A stretch of 64,000 nt of DNA from CAZSDP01 sp964605665 (GTDB taxonomy: Bacteria; Planctomycetota; UBA8108; UBA1146), in assembly GCA_964605665.1 (NCBI GenBank), contig CAZSDP010000009.1, positions 82,660 to 146,659 on the forward strand. Direction: 5' to 3'. The translations under genes were made by a program, and so were the position numbers. Below are positions 36,585 through 45,643 of this stretch, in pieces. The notes under the pieces were generated by a model that worked only from the letters and a program-made list of their open reading frames with translations, was not told the origin of the DNA and searched no databases. Each line of letters begins with the position of its first letter. Positions within the stretch are counted from its first letter, which is position 1.

Positions 36585-37754
36585 ATGCGATATCTTCCAT
36601 TTGACTACGCAACTCGAAACCTCGGTCGGTCACTTCCGCGACTTGCCCTCGCCATCAGTGGGAGCACGTTGGTCGTGTTACTGGTCATCGCCTCCGCCGG
36701 GTTCATCCGCGGGATGAGTCAAAGCCTCACCATCGCCGGAGTCGCTGACAATGTCATTTTTCTCGGGTCAGGCTCTGAAGAAAGCGTCGAGAGAAGTGAA
36801 ATCTCAACTCGAGCGGCAGAGGTCGTGGCAACATTACCCGGGGTCCGTGAACGACTGGGAGAGCGATTCGTATCTCCAGAAGTCCACCTCGCGTTGGCGA
36901 TTCGAACCGATCCCAATAGTGACGAGGGGCGGCTGACTCCAGTTCGAGGAGTTCGCTCCGCAGCCTACTTAGTCCATCCACAAGTGTATGTCACCGCGGG
37001 CCGAACTCCGACACCTGGACGCCAGGAGGTGATGGTCGGCGGGTTGGTCTCTGGGCAGCTCGGAGTGAACGCAGCGCGACTCGTGCCTGGTAATGATCTC
37101 TTTATCGATGGTGAAGCATGGAAAATCGTCGGGAATTTTCGAGCACCTCAAACCGTGATGGATTCAGAGATCTGGATGCCTCTGACCGACCTACAGGTCA
37201 TCAGCCAACGAGAGAATCTCTCTTGTGTCATCCTGACCCTCGATCCAGCCCGCGGAGGTGACTTTGCCGATGCAGAGATCCTCGCGGCCCAAAGGCTCGA
37301 CTTGGAGCTCTCTGCGATGCGAGAGAGCGCGTACTATCAAACCCTCGAGAAATTCTATGCGCCGATCCGTGCGATGGTATTGGTCACCGCTGCCCTGATC
37401 GCCTTGGGAGGAATTCTCGGTGGCCTCAATACAATGGTCGCTGCGTTCGCCTCGAGGATAAGAGAAGTGGGTACCTTGCAAGTGCTCGGATACCCCCGTC
37501 GAGCGATCATTCTCTCATTCATACAGGAGTCTGTGATCGTCACGACTGCGGGTGCGTTGATCGCTGGCACCTTGGGAGTACTGGTTCTCGATGGAATTGC
37601 GGTCAGGTTTTCTATGGGGGCATTTGGGCTCATCGTCGATGCACCGGTCCTTTTGATCGGAGTCGGGGCGGGAATCGTTCTCGGCGTCATCGGGTCGATG
37701 CCTCCAACTCTCCGCTGTTTGCGCTTACCCGTTGGGCAGGCGCTCAGAGCTTGA
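36585..37754 (+). CDS. FtsX-like ABC permease 2 (MacB type)
   Basis: 389 residues, same four-helix layout as the gene before but clearly diverged. N-terminal helix at about 20-45, periplasmic part about 50-260, FtsX helices from about 265. The sequence FASRIREVGTLQVLGYPRRAIILSFIQESV is the diagnostic FtsX signature, and the C-terminus PTLRCLRLPVGQALRA matches the family. Two non-identical permeases next to one ATPase suggest a heterodimeric MacB-like pump, with the operon running from 31688 to here. Confidence 0.9.
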   Translation: MRYLPFDYATRNLGRSLPRLALAISGSTLVVLLVIASAGFIRGMSQSLTIAGVADNVIFLGSGSEESVERSEISTRAAEVVATLPGVRERLGERFVSPEVHLALAIRTDPNSDEGRLTPVRGVRSAAYLVHPQVYVTAGRTPTPGRQEVMVGGLVSGQLGVNAARLVPGNDLFIDGEAWKIVGNFRAPQTVMDSEIWMPLTDLQVISQRENLSCVILTLDPARGGDFADAEILAAQRLDLELSAMRESAYYQTLEKFYAPIRAMVLVTAALIALGGILGGLNTMVAAFASRIREVGTLQVLGYPRRAIILSFIQESVIVTTAGALIAGTLGVLVLDGIAVRFSMGAFGLIVDAPVLLIGVGAGIVLGVIGSMPPTLRCLRLPVGQALRA

Positions 37755-37871
37755 ATGAGAGGATCGTCCTAGCGATTTTTTGTGCCTTCGATAAGACTAG
37801 AGGAGAAGTATGGTTCCCGTGAGTGGGATGAGACCCCCTCACCGGTCGACCACAGAGGAAGAGGAGCAGGG

Positions 37872-38417
37872 ATGTTTCAGCGAATGACTTTAGTAACAGG
37901 AGTGAGTGCAATTGCTCTGCTGTTCACTTTCATCGGTTGCACTACCAAAACCGACCAAGGCACTTCAGAAGCCTCACAAGCAAAAGCTTCCGTCTTGCCG
38001 ATCTTGACCACCGCCCCGAGCAATGCCGTCGCGATCCCCGAACTCAAGCGCACGGCCAAAAAAGGCGACACCGTGACCTTTGTCGCGCGAATCGGAGGGA
38101 AAGACCCCGCATTTGTCGAGGGACGTGCGATGATGGTCGTTATCGATCCGAAGATTCCGTCGTGCGCGGTCATGGGAGAAGAAGCTTGCTGCGAAACTCC
38201 TTGGGATTATTGCTGCGAACCGCGTGACAGTTTGAAAGCAGGAACGGTTTCAGTTCAAATCACTGGAGAAGACGGCAGACCGCTCGCCACCGACCTCAAG
38301 GGAAAACACGGACTCAATGAGCTCGTCACCGTCACGATCGTCGGCGTCGTCTCAGAGAAGAACGATGACGGCCTGCTGGTCATCGACGCAACCGGGATTC
38401 ACGTCCAGGAAGGGTAG
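37872..38417 (+). CDS. Cys-rich lipoprotein of unknown function
   Basis: 181 residues. ATG 37872 has GAGGAGCAGGG in front, a better choice than an upstream frame start. Signal peptide and lipobox give Cys23 (LLFTFIGC). The mature protein is beta-rich and resembles a small OB-like or cupredoxin-sized domain: TVTFVARIGGKDPAF...MMVVIDP, then a Cys cluster ACCETPWDYCCEP (four to five Cys) and VSVQITGEDGRPLATDL. The Cys-x-Pro-x-Cys-rich patch looks suited to bind a soft metal. It ends at a strong hairpin and belongs to the same region as the exporter operon. Confidence 0.6.
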   Translation: MFQRMTLVTGVSAIALLFTFIGCTTKTDQGTSEASQAKASVLPILTTAPSNAVAIPELKRTAKKGDTVTFVARIGGKDPAFVEGRAMMVVIDPKIPSCAVMGEEACCETPWDYCCEPRDSLKAGTVSVQITGEDGRPLATDLKGKHGLNELVTVTIVGVVSEKNDDGLLVIDATGIHVQEG

Positions 38418-38740
38418 GCCCGCACCCCTCCACTGGACAATCCAACGCCCGGCCTTCCAGAGAGAAGGCCGGGCGCTCTTGATGACGGGGGTCTGCCAGA
38501 ATCGGCTCACCCGGACCACCATTCCCACCTCTCCAGAAACTGGACGAATTCCGGTCAGGCTCGAAACACCAGAAACCTCCGCAATTTCGCTGTGATCGAT
38601 CTCGTCGTTCGCCGGTGATAAGTCGAACTTCATTGCCGACCGCCATTTGGTCGATACACTGAAGAGAGCGTCTCGATAAAGTTCTGCGAGACTTTCACGA
38701 TCTGTAGAGCGAATGTCACAGGCGATTTGAGGCAGCAGAG
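38418..38740. other. 323-base region: terminator plus upstream region of the His-rich gene
   Basis: Holds the strong hairpin at 38446-38475 and then the promoter region of the His-rich exported protein. I see no tRNA or further gene. A 133-codon frame on the other strand crosses the hairpin and is not convincing. Confidence 0.55.
38446..38475 (+). terminator. Strong hairpin closing the ABC-exporter / lipoprotein unit
   Basis: A perfect 12-bp stem (CGCCCGGCCTTC with GAAGGCCGGGCG) and a loop of CAGAGA, followed by CTCTTGAT. It lies 29 bases after the Cys-rich lipoprotein stop. Confidence 0.85.
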
Positions 38741-39298
38741 ATGTCGTCCGCATCCCGCAAAATCAGATTCGATCTCCGTAGTTCACGGTGGGAGCGCTTT
38801 GGGGCCATCTTAACCGTGGCCGCAACCCTATTGATGTTGCTTCCCGGCGGAACGGTGATCTGTATCGATTCGTGTGGAGCATGGGAAATCACTGTGGCAC
38901 ACGAAGCTCACACTTGTGGCCACGCTTCTCAGCCCGCTTCCTCAACAGTCTCCAGTGATCAGCCAACATCGAGCACCTGCCATCATCACCATCATCACAA
39001 AGATGCCGCTGGCCAGCGCACTGATGAGCACCATCAAGACGAGCCCACTTCAAAATCAGAAGTCGAATGGGACTCGGCGGGGATGCAACACCATTCCCCT
39101 TGCCGCGACTTCGAGTCTCTCGATCTTCCTGCTTCTCTGTCGGGAGGAACTCGTCACGTCGTGACCAACGCGGAGGCGATCTATCAAAGCCCCACGCAAC
39201 TTCACTCTGATCTCCCGCGATTCGCGAATGTGCTGACCCCGATCCTTCTATTGAAACCGGGAGCCCTCACCACAATTCCTATCCCCCTACGCCTATAG
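38741..39298 (+). CDS. Exported His-rich, Cys-containing protein preceding the RND pump
   Basis: 185 residues. Signal/anchor segment about 20-40 (FGAILTVAATLLMLLPGG). The mature part contains a run of six His (CHHHHHH), the further His/Asp-rich TDEHHQDE, MQHHSPC, and about four Cys. The arrangement suggests binding of Cu, Zn or Ni in the periplasm. The C-terminal part, LDLPASLSGGTRHV..., looks folded but unfamiliar. Its position directly before a CusCBA-type pump fits a metal-sensing or metal-delivery role, but that is inference. It resembles in layout, not sequence, the Cys-rich gene at 31095, which also precedes an outer-membrane channel gene. Confidence 0.6.
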   Translation: MSSASRKIRFDLRSSRWERFGAILTVAATLLMLLPGGTVICIDSCGAWEITVAHEAHTCGHASQPASSTVSSDQPTSSTCHHHHHHKDAAGQRTDEHHQDEPTSKSEVEWDSAGMQHHSPCRDFESLDLPASLSGGTRHVVTNAEAIYQSPTQLHSDLPRFANVLTPILLLKPGALTTIPIPLRL

Positions 39299-39502
39299 GC
39301 CTCTCTCCTTAGCGACTGCATTCGCACTCTCGTTGACTTCAACCTCAAAAGGAATGCAGTCCGAGCCTCACCACAAAACCAGACTTCTGAGGAATGATCT
39401 TCCGAGTCTTCTCAATTGGTGGTGGGCCTTCATCTCCCCAGTGCCCAAAGTGAATCGCATCAACATTGACCAAGAAATCTTCTCGTGCAGAGAGACGCTC
39501 TG

Positions 39503-41020
39503 ATGTCCCAGTTCCGCAATCGAATTCCGATGCGATCTGACCTGCGATCGATCGTGCCAAGAGTCCCCCGAGGGGACTTTAGACGGTCGAGTGGTCTCGT
39601 TTTCCTGATCCTATTGTCCATTGCGACGGCTCAGCTCGCTGGCTGTGCCACCTATCGCCCTGCTCCCATCGAGCCAGCAGCGATTTTGACCAATTGGAAA
39701 ACGACCGATCCGAAGGTCGCGAGCGCCATCGTCAAGTCGGAAACAGCCGCCCCCACTCATTTCAGTTTGCACGATGGAATTGTTCTTGAAGAGGCGATCT
39801 ATGCCGGCTTGTTCTTCAATCCGGAGTTACGCAGAGTTCGCGCTGCCTTTGATGTTACGGTCGCTTCCTCAGAAACGGCTGGTGCGTGGAAAGACCCGAA
39901 CCTCTCTTTCGACGGGGAACAGATACTTGCCGATGTCGATCACCGCTTGATCTGGGGAGGACAGCTCGCAGTCACGATTCCGCTCTCAGGTCGTCCCAGC
40001 ATCGAGAGAGCGATCGCGCAAACCGAAGCTCACAGACAATTGGCCGTGGTTCTTGGAGCCGAAATCGCACTCCTCACCGAGATCGAACTCTCCTGGATCG
40101 ATCTCGCAACCGCAGACACCCGTATTGAACTATTGGAGCTCACGATTGAGGACCTCGATCACCTGATCGAAGCGAGTGCTCGCTTCATGGCCGCAGGAGC
40201 CATCAATGTGGTCGAGGAGAGACTCCTGAAAATCGGTCATGCCCACGTTGTCGAAGAACTTCTGAACGCGAAAGCGAAGAGAAGTGAGACTCGCCTCAAA
40301 ATGCTCCAACTGATCGGTCTACATCCCGGACACCCTTGGAGGTTCGACGCCACTCTCCCCAAAGTCGACTCCCAAGTTCTCGAAGACCATAAAGAATCCG
40401 GAGTCAATGCGCTGGAGGCGATCACGCGCCATCCCTTGCTCGGTGAAGCGATCGCCGCTTATGCCATTGCCGAGCAGCGACTCGAATCGGAGATCCGAAG
40501 GCAGATTCCCGATCTCACCATAGGGCTCGGAGGAGGACGTGAAGATGGCCAATCGAGGATTCGTTTTGGATTCGGCCTGATACCGCTGCCACTTTGGAAC
40601 CAAAACCGTGAAGGCATCTCTCGGGCAGAGGCAAGTCGAGCATACGCAGGCGCTCAAGTCACCGCAGCGATTCACGAGCTGATCCAACGTAGAGCTCTTG
40701 CCACTGCAACGGCTCAATCCGCTCGAGAGCGGCTCGCCCATCTTCTCGATGTCTTGAGCCCTCTTTCCAAACAACAACTCGAAGATGCTCGGCGGCTGAT
40801 GGGTCTTGGGCAACTCGATTTGAAGTTGTTGACCGACGCTTTGGAGGAATATCGACGGGTTCGGTTTGAGGTGCTGGAAGCCCGCGCTGAGGTCTTACGT
40901 TCCCAGTGCACCCTGAATGCACTCCTCGGCTCCGATCCCTTGAGATCTCTTTCCCCACTTGCTAAGACACTCGACGCGAAAACGACCCGAACAGTCGAGC
41001 AAGAGAAAGCAAAGAACTGA
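39503..41020 (+). CDS. Outer-membrane efflux lipoprotein (CusC/CzcC-like)
   Basis: 505 residues. ATG 39503 is chosen, with GAGAGAC a little upstream; an in-frame start at 39485 is also possible. After a long basic N-region the lipobox LAGC gives Cys48. TolC-like halves follow: LEEAIYAGLFFNPELRRVRAAFD, and FGLIPLPLWNQNREGISRAEASRAY with the typical PLW-NQNRE turn of heavy-metal efflux channels. The stop codon overlaps the next gene (TGATG). It forms the channel of the RND pump downstream. Confidence 0.9.
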   Translation: MSQFRNRIPMRSDLRSIVPRVPRGDFRRSSGLVFLILLSIATAQLAGCATYRPAPIEPAAILTNWKTTDPKVASAIVKSETAAPTHFSLHDGIVLEEAIYAGLFFNPELRRVRAAFDVTVASSETAGAWKDPNLSFDGEQILADVDHRLIWGGQLAVTIPLSGRPSIERAIAQTEAHRQLAVVLGAEIALLTEIELSWIDLATADTRIELLELTIEDLDHLIEASARFMAAGAINVVEERLLKIGHAHVVEELLNAKAKRSETRLKMLQLIGLHPGHPWRFDATLPKVDSQVLEDHKESGVNALEAITRHPLLGEAIAAYAIAEQRLESEIRRQIPDLTIGLGGGREDGQSRIRFGFGLIPLPLWNQNREGISRAEASRAYAGAQVTAAIHELIQRRALATATAQSARERLAHLLDVLSPLSKQQLEDARRLMGLGQLDLKLLTDALEEYRRVRFEVLEARAEVLRSQCTLNALLGSDPLRSLSPLAKTLDAKTTRTVEQEKAKN

Positions 41021-42330
41021 TGATGACGAGACCACGACTTTCTCCAAACCGAGTGCGATCGATTCTCTACTTTTTGCTGCTGGTACTCCCCCTCAGCGGA
41101 GGTTGCTTCAAGAACTCGACAAGCTCTCAATCAGAGTCGACTGTCGATTCAAAAACGAGCGCACCAACGAATCGCACTGCACTGCCAGCGGTGGTGAGAC
41201 ACAATCTTGGGATTACTTTTGCCCGCGCCGAATATCGCCCTGTCGCTTCGAATGTGACGCTCCCCGGATTTTTCGAAGTCTTACCTTCGGCCCAACACCA
41301 CTACCCGGTGCCCGCCGCGGGAAGGGTGACAGTTCACGTGCAACCGTTGGACGAAGTCGAGAAGAATCAACTCCTGTTGGAGATCGATGCTCCAGACTGG
41401 AGAGCACTCCAACTCGAACTCGTCGAAGCACGTGCAATTCGTCTCAACAGTGAGGCAAAGGCGGTCCAAGCCCGAGCTGCCTGGTTAGCCGCAGGAGCGA
41501 TTGAGCCTTCAGATCCAACAGTACCGGACGTCTTCACCGCAGAGATTCGTGCCGCGGAAGCGGCGGTGGAGACCGCCGAGGATCGACTCGCTCAGCTACT
41601 CGCTAAAGCTTCCACCCTGACCGGTCTTGCGCCAGAAGAACTCAGCCGAGTGGTCGACGAACAACCCTACTGGCGGAAACTCGCAAGGTTGCCGATCCGA
41701 GCCAGCCAAGGGGGATTGGTTCGAGAGGTCGACGCCGCGACCGGAACTTGGGTTGCCGAAGGAACCGAGGTTGTTCATATCGTCCAACGAGAGACGCTGC
41801 GATTTCGAGCTCGCGCCCTTCAAGCCGACCTGATCGATCACCTTCGAGATGGTCAGAGTGCCCTGATCTACCCCCCCCGCGGTCGAGGAGCGGCCCGACG
41901 CGTCGAGCCGCTCTCGGGCACGATCAGAATCGGCGTCACCGGAGATCCAGATCGAAGAACAACCGATGTCTTTGTGGACTTCGAAGAGAGCAAGCCTTGG
42001 GTACATCCTCAAGTCGTGGGAGTTGCTGAAGTGCTCATCGAGGGATCACGAGATCCGATAGACCTGGCAATTCCTGCCCGCGCTTTGATTCAGGATGGTC
42101 TAGAGACCGTCTTCTTCCGTCGAGATCCATCCGACAAAGATACGGTCATTCGCACCGTCGCCGACCTAGGAATCAGTGACGGTCGTTGGACCACGATTCT
42201 CTCCGGGATCGGAGAAGGAGATGAGGTCGTCATCGACGGTGTGTACCAACTCAAACTAGCAACGAGTGGGCAAGAAGTCGTGACCGGGCACTTCCATGCG
42301 GATGGGACATTCCACGAGGAGGACCATTGA
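41020..42330 (+). CDS. RND-pump periplasmic adaptor lipoprotein (CusB/CzcB-like)
   Basis: 436 residues. Signal with Cys29 (LPLSGGC). Typical adaptor order: barrel-sandwich part with LPSAQHHYPVPAAGRVTVHV and QPLDEVEKNQLLLEIDAPDW, coiled coil (about 130-205), then a beta-barrel with LRFRARALQADLIDHLRDG, VVGVAEVLIEGS and the membrane-proximal ending EVVTGHFHADGTFHEEDH. The His-rich tail may bind metal. It overlaps the CusC-like gene by one base (TGATG). Confidence 0.9.
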   Translation: MMTRPRLSPNRVRSILYFLLLVLPLSGGCFKNSTSSQSESTVDSKTSAPTNRTALPAVVRHNLGITFARAEYRPVASNVTLPGFFEVLPSAQHHYPVPAAGRVTVHVQPLDEVEKNQLLLEIDAPDWRALQLELVEARAIRLNSEAKAVQARAAWLAAGAIEPSDPTVPDVFTAEIRAAEAAVETAEDRLAQLLAKASTLTGLAPEELSRVVDEQPYWRKLARLPIRASQGGLVREVDAATGTWVAEGTEVVHIVQRETLRFRARALQADLIDHLRDGQSALIYPPRGRGAARRVEPLSGTIRIGVTGDPDRRTTDVFVDFEESKPWVHPQVVGVAEVLIEGSRDPIDLAIPARALIQDGLETVFFRRDPSDKDTVIRTVADLGISDGRWTTILSGIGEGDEVVIDGVYQLKLATSGQEVVTGHFHADGTFHEEDH

Positions 42331-42388
42331 CCGTCTGGAACGAGCCGAACATCGGTGAGTCTCTCCTCACGAGAGAATCAGGTCTGCA

Positions 42389-45300
42389 ATGCTGAGGCGA
42401 GTGATCGCTGGGTCTCTCCAGCACTCCGCGATGATCTGCTTCGCTTGCCTCCTCCTCGTCGGAGGAACGTGGCTTGCGTTGGATCGCATGCCTGTCGATG
42501 TCTTTCCTGAGTTGAATGCACCGACAGTGACCATCATCTCCGAAGCGGGAGGGCTCACGGCAGAGGAAGTCGAGCAGTACATCTCGTTCCCACTCGAGAG
42601 CGCAGTGAATGGCTTACCTGGGCTCCGCCGAGTTCGGTCATCGAGCTCACTCGGGCTCTCGATTGTCTGGGCTGAGTTTGAGTGGTCCACAGACATCTAT
42701 CGCGCTCGTCAGATGGTCTCGGAGCGTCTCGACACCGTCAGTGATGATCTCCCTTCCGACGTACACGTGCAGATGACCCCGATCTCCTCCATCACCGGGG
42801 AAATCATGTTGATCGCGCTCTCCAGCCTCGATCCAAAGGTCACCCCTCTCGATCTCCGCTCCTATGCCGAATTCGAGCTACGTAATAGAATCTTGACCGT
42901 TTCTGGAGTCTCACAAGTTGTCGCCATCGGGGGCTATCTCGGTGAATACCAGGTCGAGGTCAGGCAAGAAGCCCTTCAACTGTATAACTTGACCACCAAC
43001 GATCTCGCCTCCGCCCTCGGCAAAGCTCACAATCTGAACTCCGCTGGATTCTTGGTCAATGTTCAGGGTCTAGAGCTTCCACTGAGGCAAACAGGACGCG
43101 TCCAAAGTGTGTCAGACATCGAGCAAACCGTGGTGGCCTATCGTGGAGGCGCCCCGATCACCGTCGCTGATCTCGCCGAGGTCAAGCTCGCGGGAGCTTT
43201 TCGTCGCGGCGCTGCCTCCGACAATGGTGAACCTGCTGTCGTACTCTCGATTCAAAAAGCACCTGGAACTAATACTCTAGCGATGACCGAGAGGGTCGAC
43301 GCACTTCTCGACCAGGTTTCAAAATCACTCCCCCCCGGGATTTCCCTGAATCGCCACGTATTTCGCCAAGCTGACTTCATACGTCGATCGGTCAACAACG
43401 TCACGAATGTGCTCTATGAGGCCACATTGATCGTTTCAGTGATCTTGCTCCTCTTCCTGATGAATTGGCGCACAATGCTAATCACGCTCACTGCGCTACC
43501 CGTCTCCCTCGCATCCACCCTGCTGATCATGTGGGCGTCTGGGATGAGTCTCAATGTGATGACGCTCGGTGGAATCGCGGTATCGATCGGAATACTCGTC
43601 GACGACGCAATCATCGACGTTGAAAATGTCTATCGAAGACTGGAAGAAAACTCCCGGTTACCGGCGGAGGATCGAAAATCGCGAATGCGCGTGATCTTTG
43701 ACGCGTCGAATGAAATACGCGCCTCCATCGTGTTCGCAACCGTGATCATCTGCATCGTATTCGTCCCCTTGCTCTTCCTCCAAGGACTGGAAGGGCGCTT
43801 CTTCCGCCCTCTCGGCCTGACTTACATGATCTCGGTGATGTCCTCACTCTTTGTGGCGATGACCCTGACTCCCGCACTCTGCTGGTACCTACTCAGAGGA
43901 AAGGTCTCGGAGCAGCACCCTGATGCGAAATTCGTCCGGATTTTGAAACGTGCTTATAGGCCCTTGTTGGCTCTTTGTCTTCGTCGAAAGAAGAGCTCAC
44001 TTTCAGCAGCAGGATTGCTGACGTTGGTCACCCTTTGGTTCGGAAGCACCTTCGGGTCCAGTTTCCTTCCCGAATTCAATGAAGGCACCTATACAGTATT
44101 CCTGATGATGCCACCCGGCACATCTCTTGAAGAGTCAGAACGGGTCGCGCTCGGAACTGAACGACGGCTTCTCGAGATTGAAGGAGTCGAACATGTCGTG
44201 GCAAGATCTGGTCGCGCCGAACGCGACGAGCATGCAGAGCCACCTTCCAGCTCTGAACTAGAAGTCCGTCTCGATCCTCATTCAGACCCAAAACGAATTC
44301 GCACCGAGATCGATCGTGTTCTCGATGGGATACCCGGTGTCACTTCGAGCATCGGACAGCCGATCTCCCATCGGCTATCCCACGTGATGTCGGGAACAAA
44401 AGCTCAAATCGCCATCGATGTTTACGGAGAAGAACTGGCACTCTTGAGGGTGCTTGCCCGGAAGATCGAAGCCGCAGTAAAAGGTCTACCTGGCACTCGA
44501 GACGTCACCGCAAATCGTGAAGTCCTCGTGGAAACTCTGGCGATCGACTTCCGACTCGATGACCTCGCTCGCTTTGGATTGTCCGCAGAAGAGGCTGGCG
44601 CACAGGTCAAGAGATCACTCTATGGAGAAACAGTCGCGGTCGTACACCAAGGGGTCCGAAGACTCGATCTTGTGGTGAGACTTGTAGAAGAGCAGCGGTC
44701 GAGAATTCGTGACGTCGAAAGTGTGATCCTCACCGGACGAGATGGGGCTTTGGTTCGATTACACGAAGTCGCAAACATCGGCCCAGAGCAGACGTCAAAC
44801 CTGATCTCGAGGCAAAATGCTCAGAGAAAAACCACTATCTCCGCAAATGTTGCGGACGGGTACAACTTGGGTGACACCGTCAAAGCGATTCAGCGCATCG
44901 TCGATCCGATCGTTGCAGATAGCGGCTGCTCAGTCATCTATGGGGGGCAATTCGAAGCTCAAGAGTCAGCGAGAAAGACCCTGCTCACCATGGGGGTTCT
45001 TCTCATCGTCGTCATGCTCATGCTCTTACAGATGGCACTTGGGTCGATCCGACCCGCCATCCTCGTTCTCGCCAATCTTCCATTTGCGCTGATTGGCGGA
45101 ATCATCGCGATGTTCCTCGCCGAGACGCGAAGTCCTCTCGAAAATCTCGGGGCACTCTTCGGAGGAGGGAGTTACATTCCCCCCGTCACCTCGATTGCGA
45201 GCCTGATCGGTTTTATCACTCTCTTTGGAATTGCGGTACGCAATGGAATCTTGCTGGTGAATCACTTTCGATGGCTGCAACGACATGAAGGCCTGACGGT

Positions 45301-45568
45301 GCTAGAGGCTGTTTCACGAGGCAGCGAAGAGCGGCTGGTTCCCGTCTTGATGACGGCGCTGTCCGCAGCGCTCGGCTTGATTCCTCTCGCCTTGAAAGCA
45401 GGAGAACCTGGCTCGGAACTCCTCGCCCCCCTCGCCATCGTCGTTTTAGGAGGCTTACTCTCCTCGACATTGCTGAACATGCTCGTCGTGCCTGCCGGCT
45501 ATCTGCTCTTTTGTAAGAAGAGCGCGGAGCGGCCACTCGATCCAGAGAGAGAAGAAAGCCTCATTTGA
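42389..45568 (+). CDS. Heavy-metal efflux RND transporter (CusA/CzcA family)
   Basis: 1059 residues, full family length. Inner-membrane proton-driven pump that exports metal ions through the adaptor and channel encoded upstream. N-terminal transmembrane helix, then the porter loops (ELNAPTVTIISEAGG), a second helix bundle, and the HME hallmark GILVDDAIIDVENVYRRLEE near residues 393-420, whose acidic residues carry protons in this subfamily. The second half repeats the layout, with GNGILLVNHF near the end. Metal specificity cannot be read here. The gene is 58 bases from the adaptor, in the same operon. Confidence 0.95.
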   Translation: MLRRVIAGSLQHSAMICFACLLLVGGTWLALDRMPVDVFPELNAPTVTIISEAGGLTAEEVEQYISFPLESAVNGLPGLRRVRSSSSLGLSIVWAEFEWSTDIYRARQMVSERLDTVSDDLPSDVHVQMTPISSITGEIMLIALSSLDPKVTPLDLRSYAEFELRNRILTVSGVSQVVAIGGYLGEYQVEVRQEALQLYNLTTNDLASALGKAHNLNSAGFLVNVQGLELPLRQTGRVQSVSDIEQTVVAYRGGAPITVADLAEVKLAGAFRRGAASDNGEPAVVLSIQKAPGTNTLAMTERVDALLDQVSKSLPPGISLNRHVFRQADFIRRSVNNVTNVLYEATLIVSVILLLFLMNWRTMLITLTALPVSLASTLLIMWASGMSLNVMTLGGIAVSIGILVDDAIIDVENVYRRLEENSRLPAEDRKSRMRVIFDASNEIRASIVFATVIICIVFVPLLFLQGLEGRFFRPLGLTYMISVMSSLFVAMTLTPALCWYLLRGKVSEQHPDAKFVRILKRAYRPLLALCLRRKKSSLSAAGLLTLVTLWFGSTFGSSFLPEFNEGTYTVFLMMPPGTSLEESERVALGTERRLLEIEGVEHVVARSGRAERDEHAEPPSSSELEVRLDPHSDPKRIRTEIDRVLDGIPGVTSSIGQPISHRLSHVMSGTKAQIAIDVYGEELALLRVLARKIEAAVKGLPGTRDVTANREVLVETLAIDFRLDDLARFGLSAEEAGAQVKRSLYGETVAVVHQGVRRLDLVVRLVEEQRSRIRDVESVILTGRDGALVRLHEVANIGPEQTSNLISRQNAQRKTTISANVADGYNLGDTVKAIQRIVDPIVADSGCSVIYGGQFEAQESARKTLLTMGVLLIVVMLMLLQMALGSIRPAILVLANLPFALIGGIIAMFLAETRSPLENLGALFGGGSYIPPVTSIASLIGFITLFGIAVRNGILLVNHFRWLQRHEGLTVLEAVSRGSEERLVPVLMTALSAALGLIPLALKAGEPGSELLAPLAIVVLGGLLSSTLLNMLVVPAGYLLFCKKSAERPLDPEREESLI

Positions 45569-45643
45569 AGTCCACCATTGCAGCTACTGCAAGTAGACTG
45601 CACCATCAGCAAGGGTGAAACTTCGAGAAGGAGAGAATAGAAG

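Noticed and set aside
38352..38753. 133-codon minus-strand frame
   Set aside because: Crosses a strong terminator hairpin and two gene ends; no domain features.
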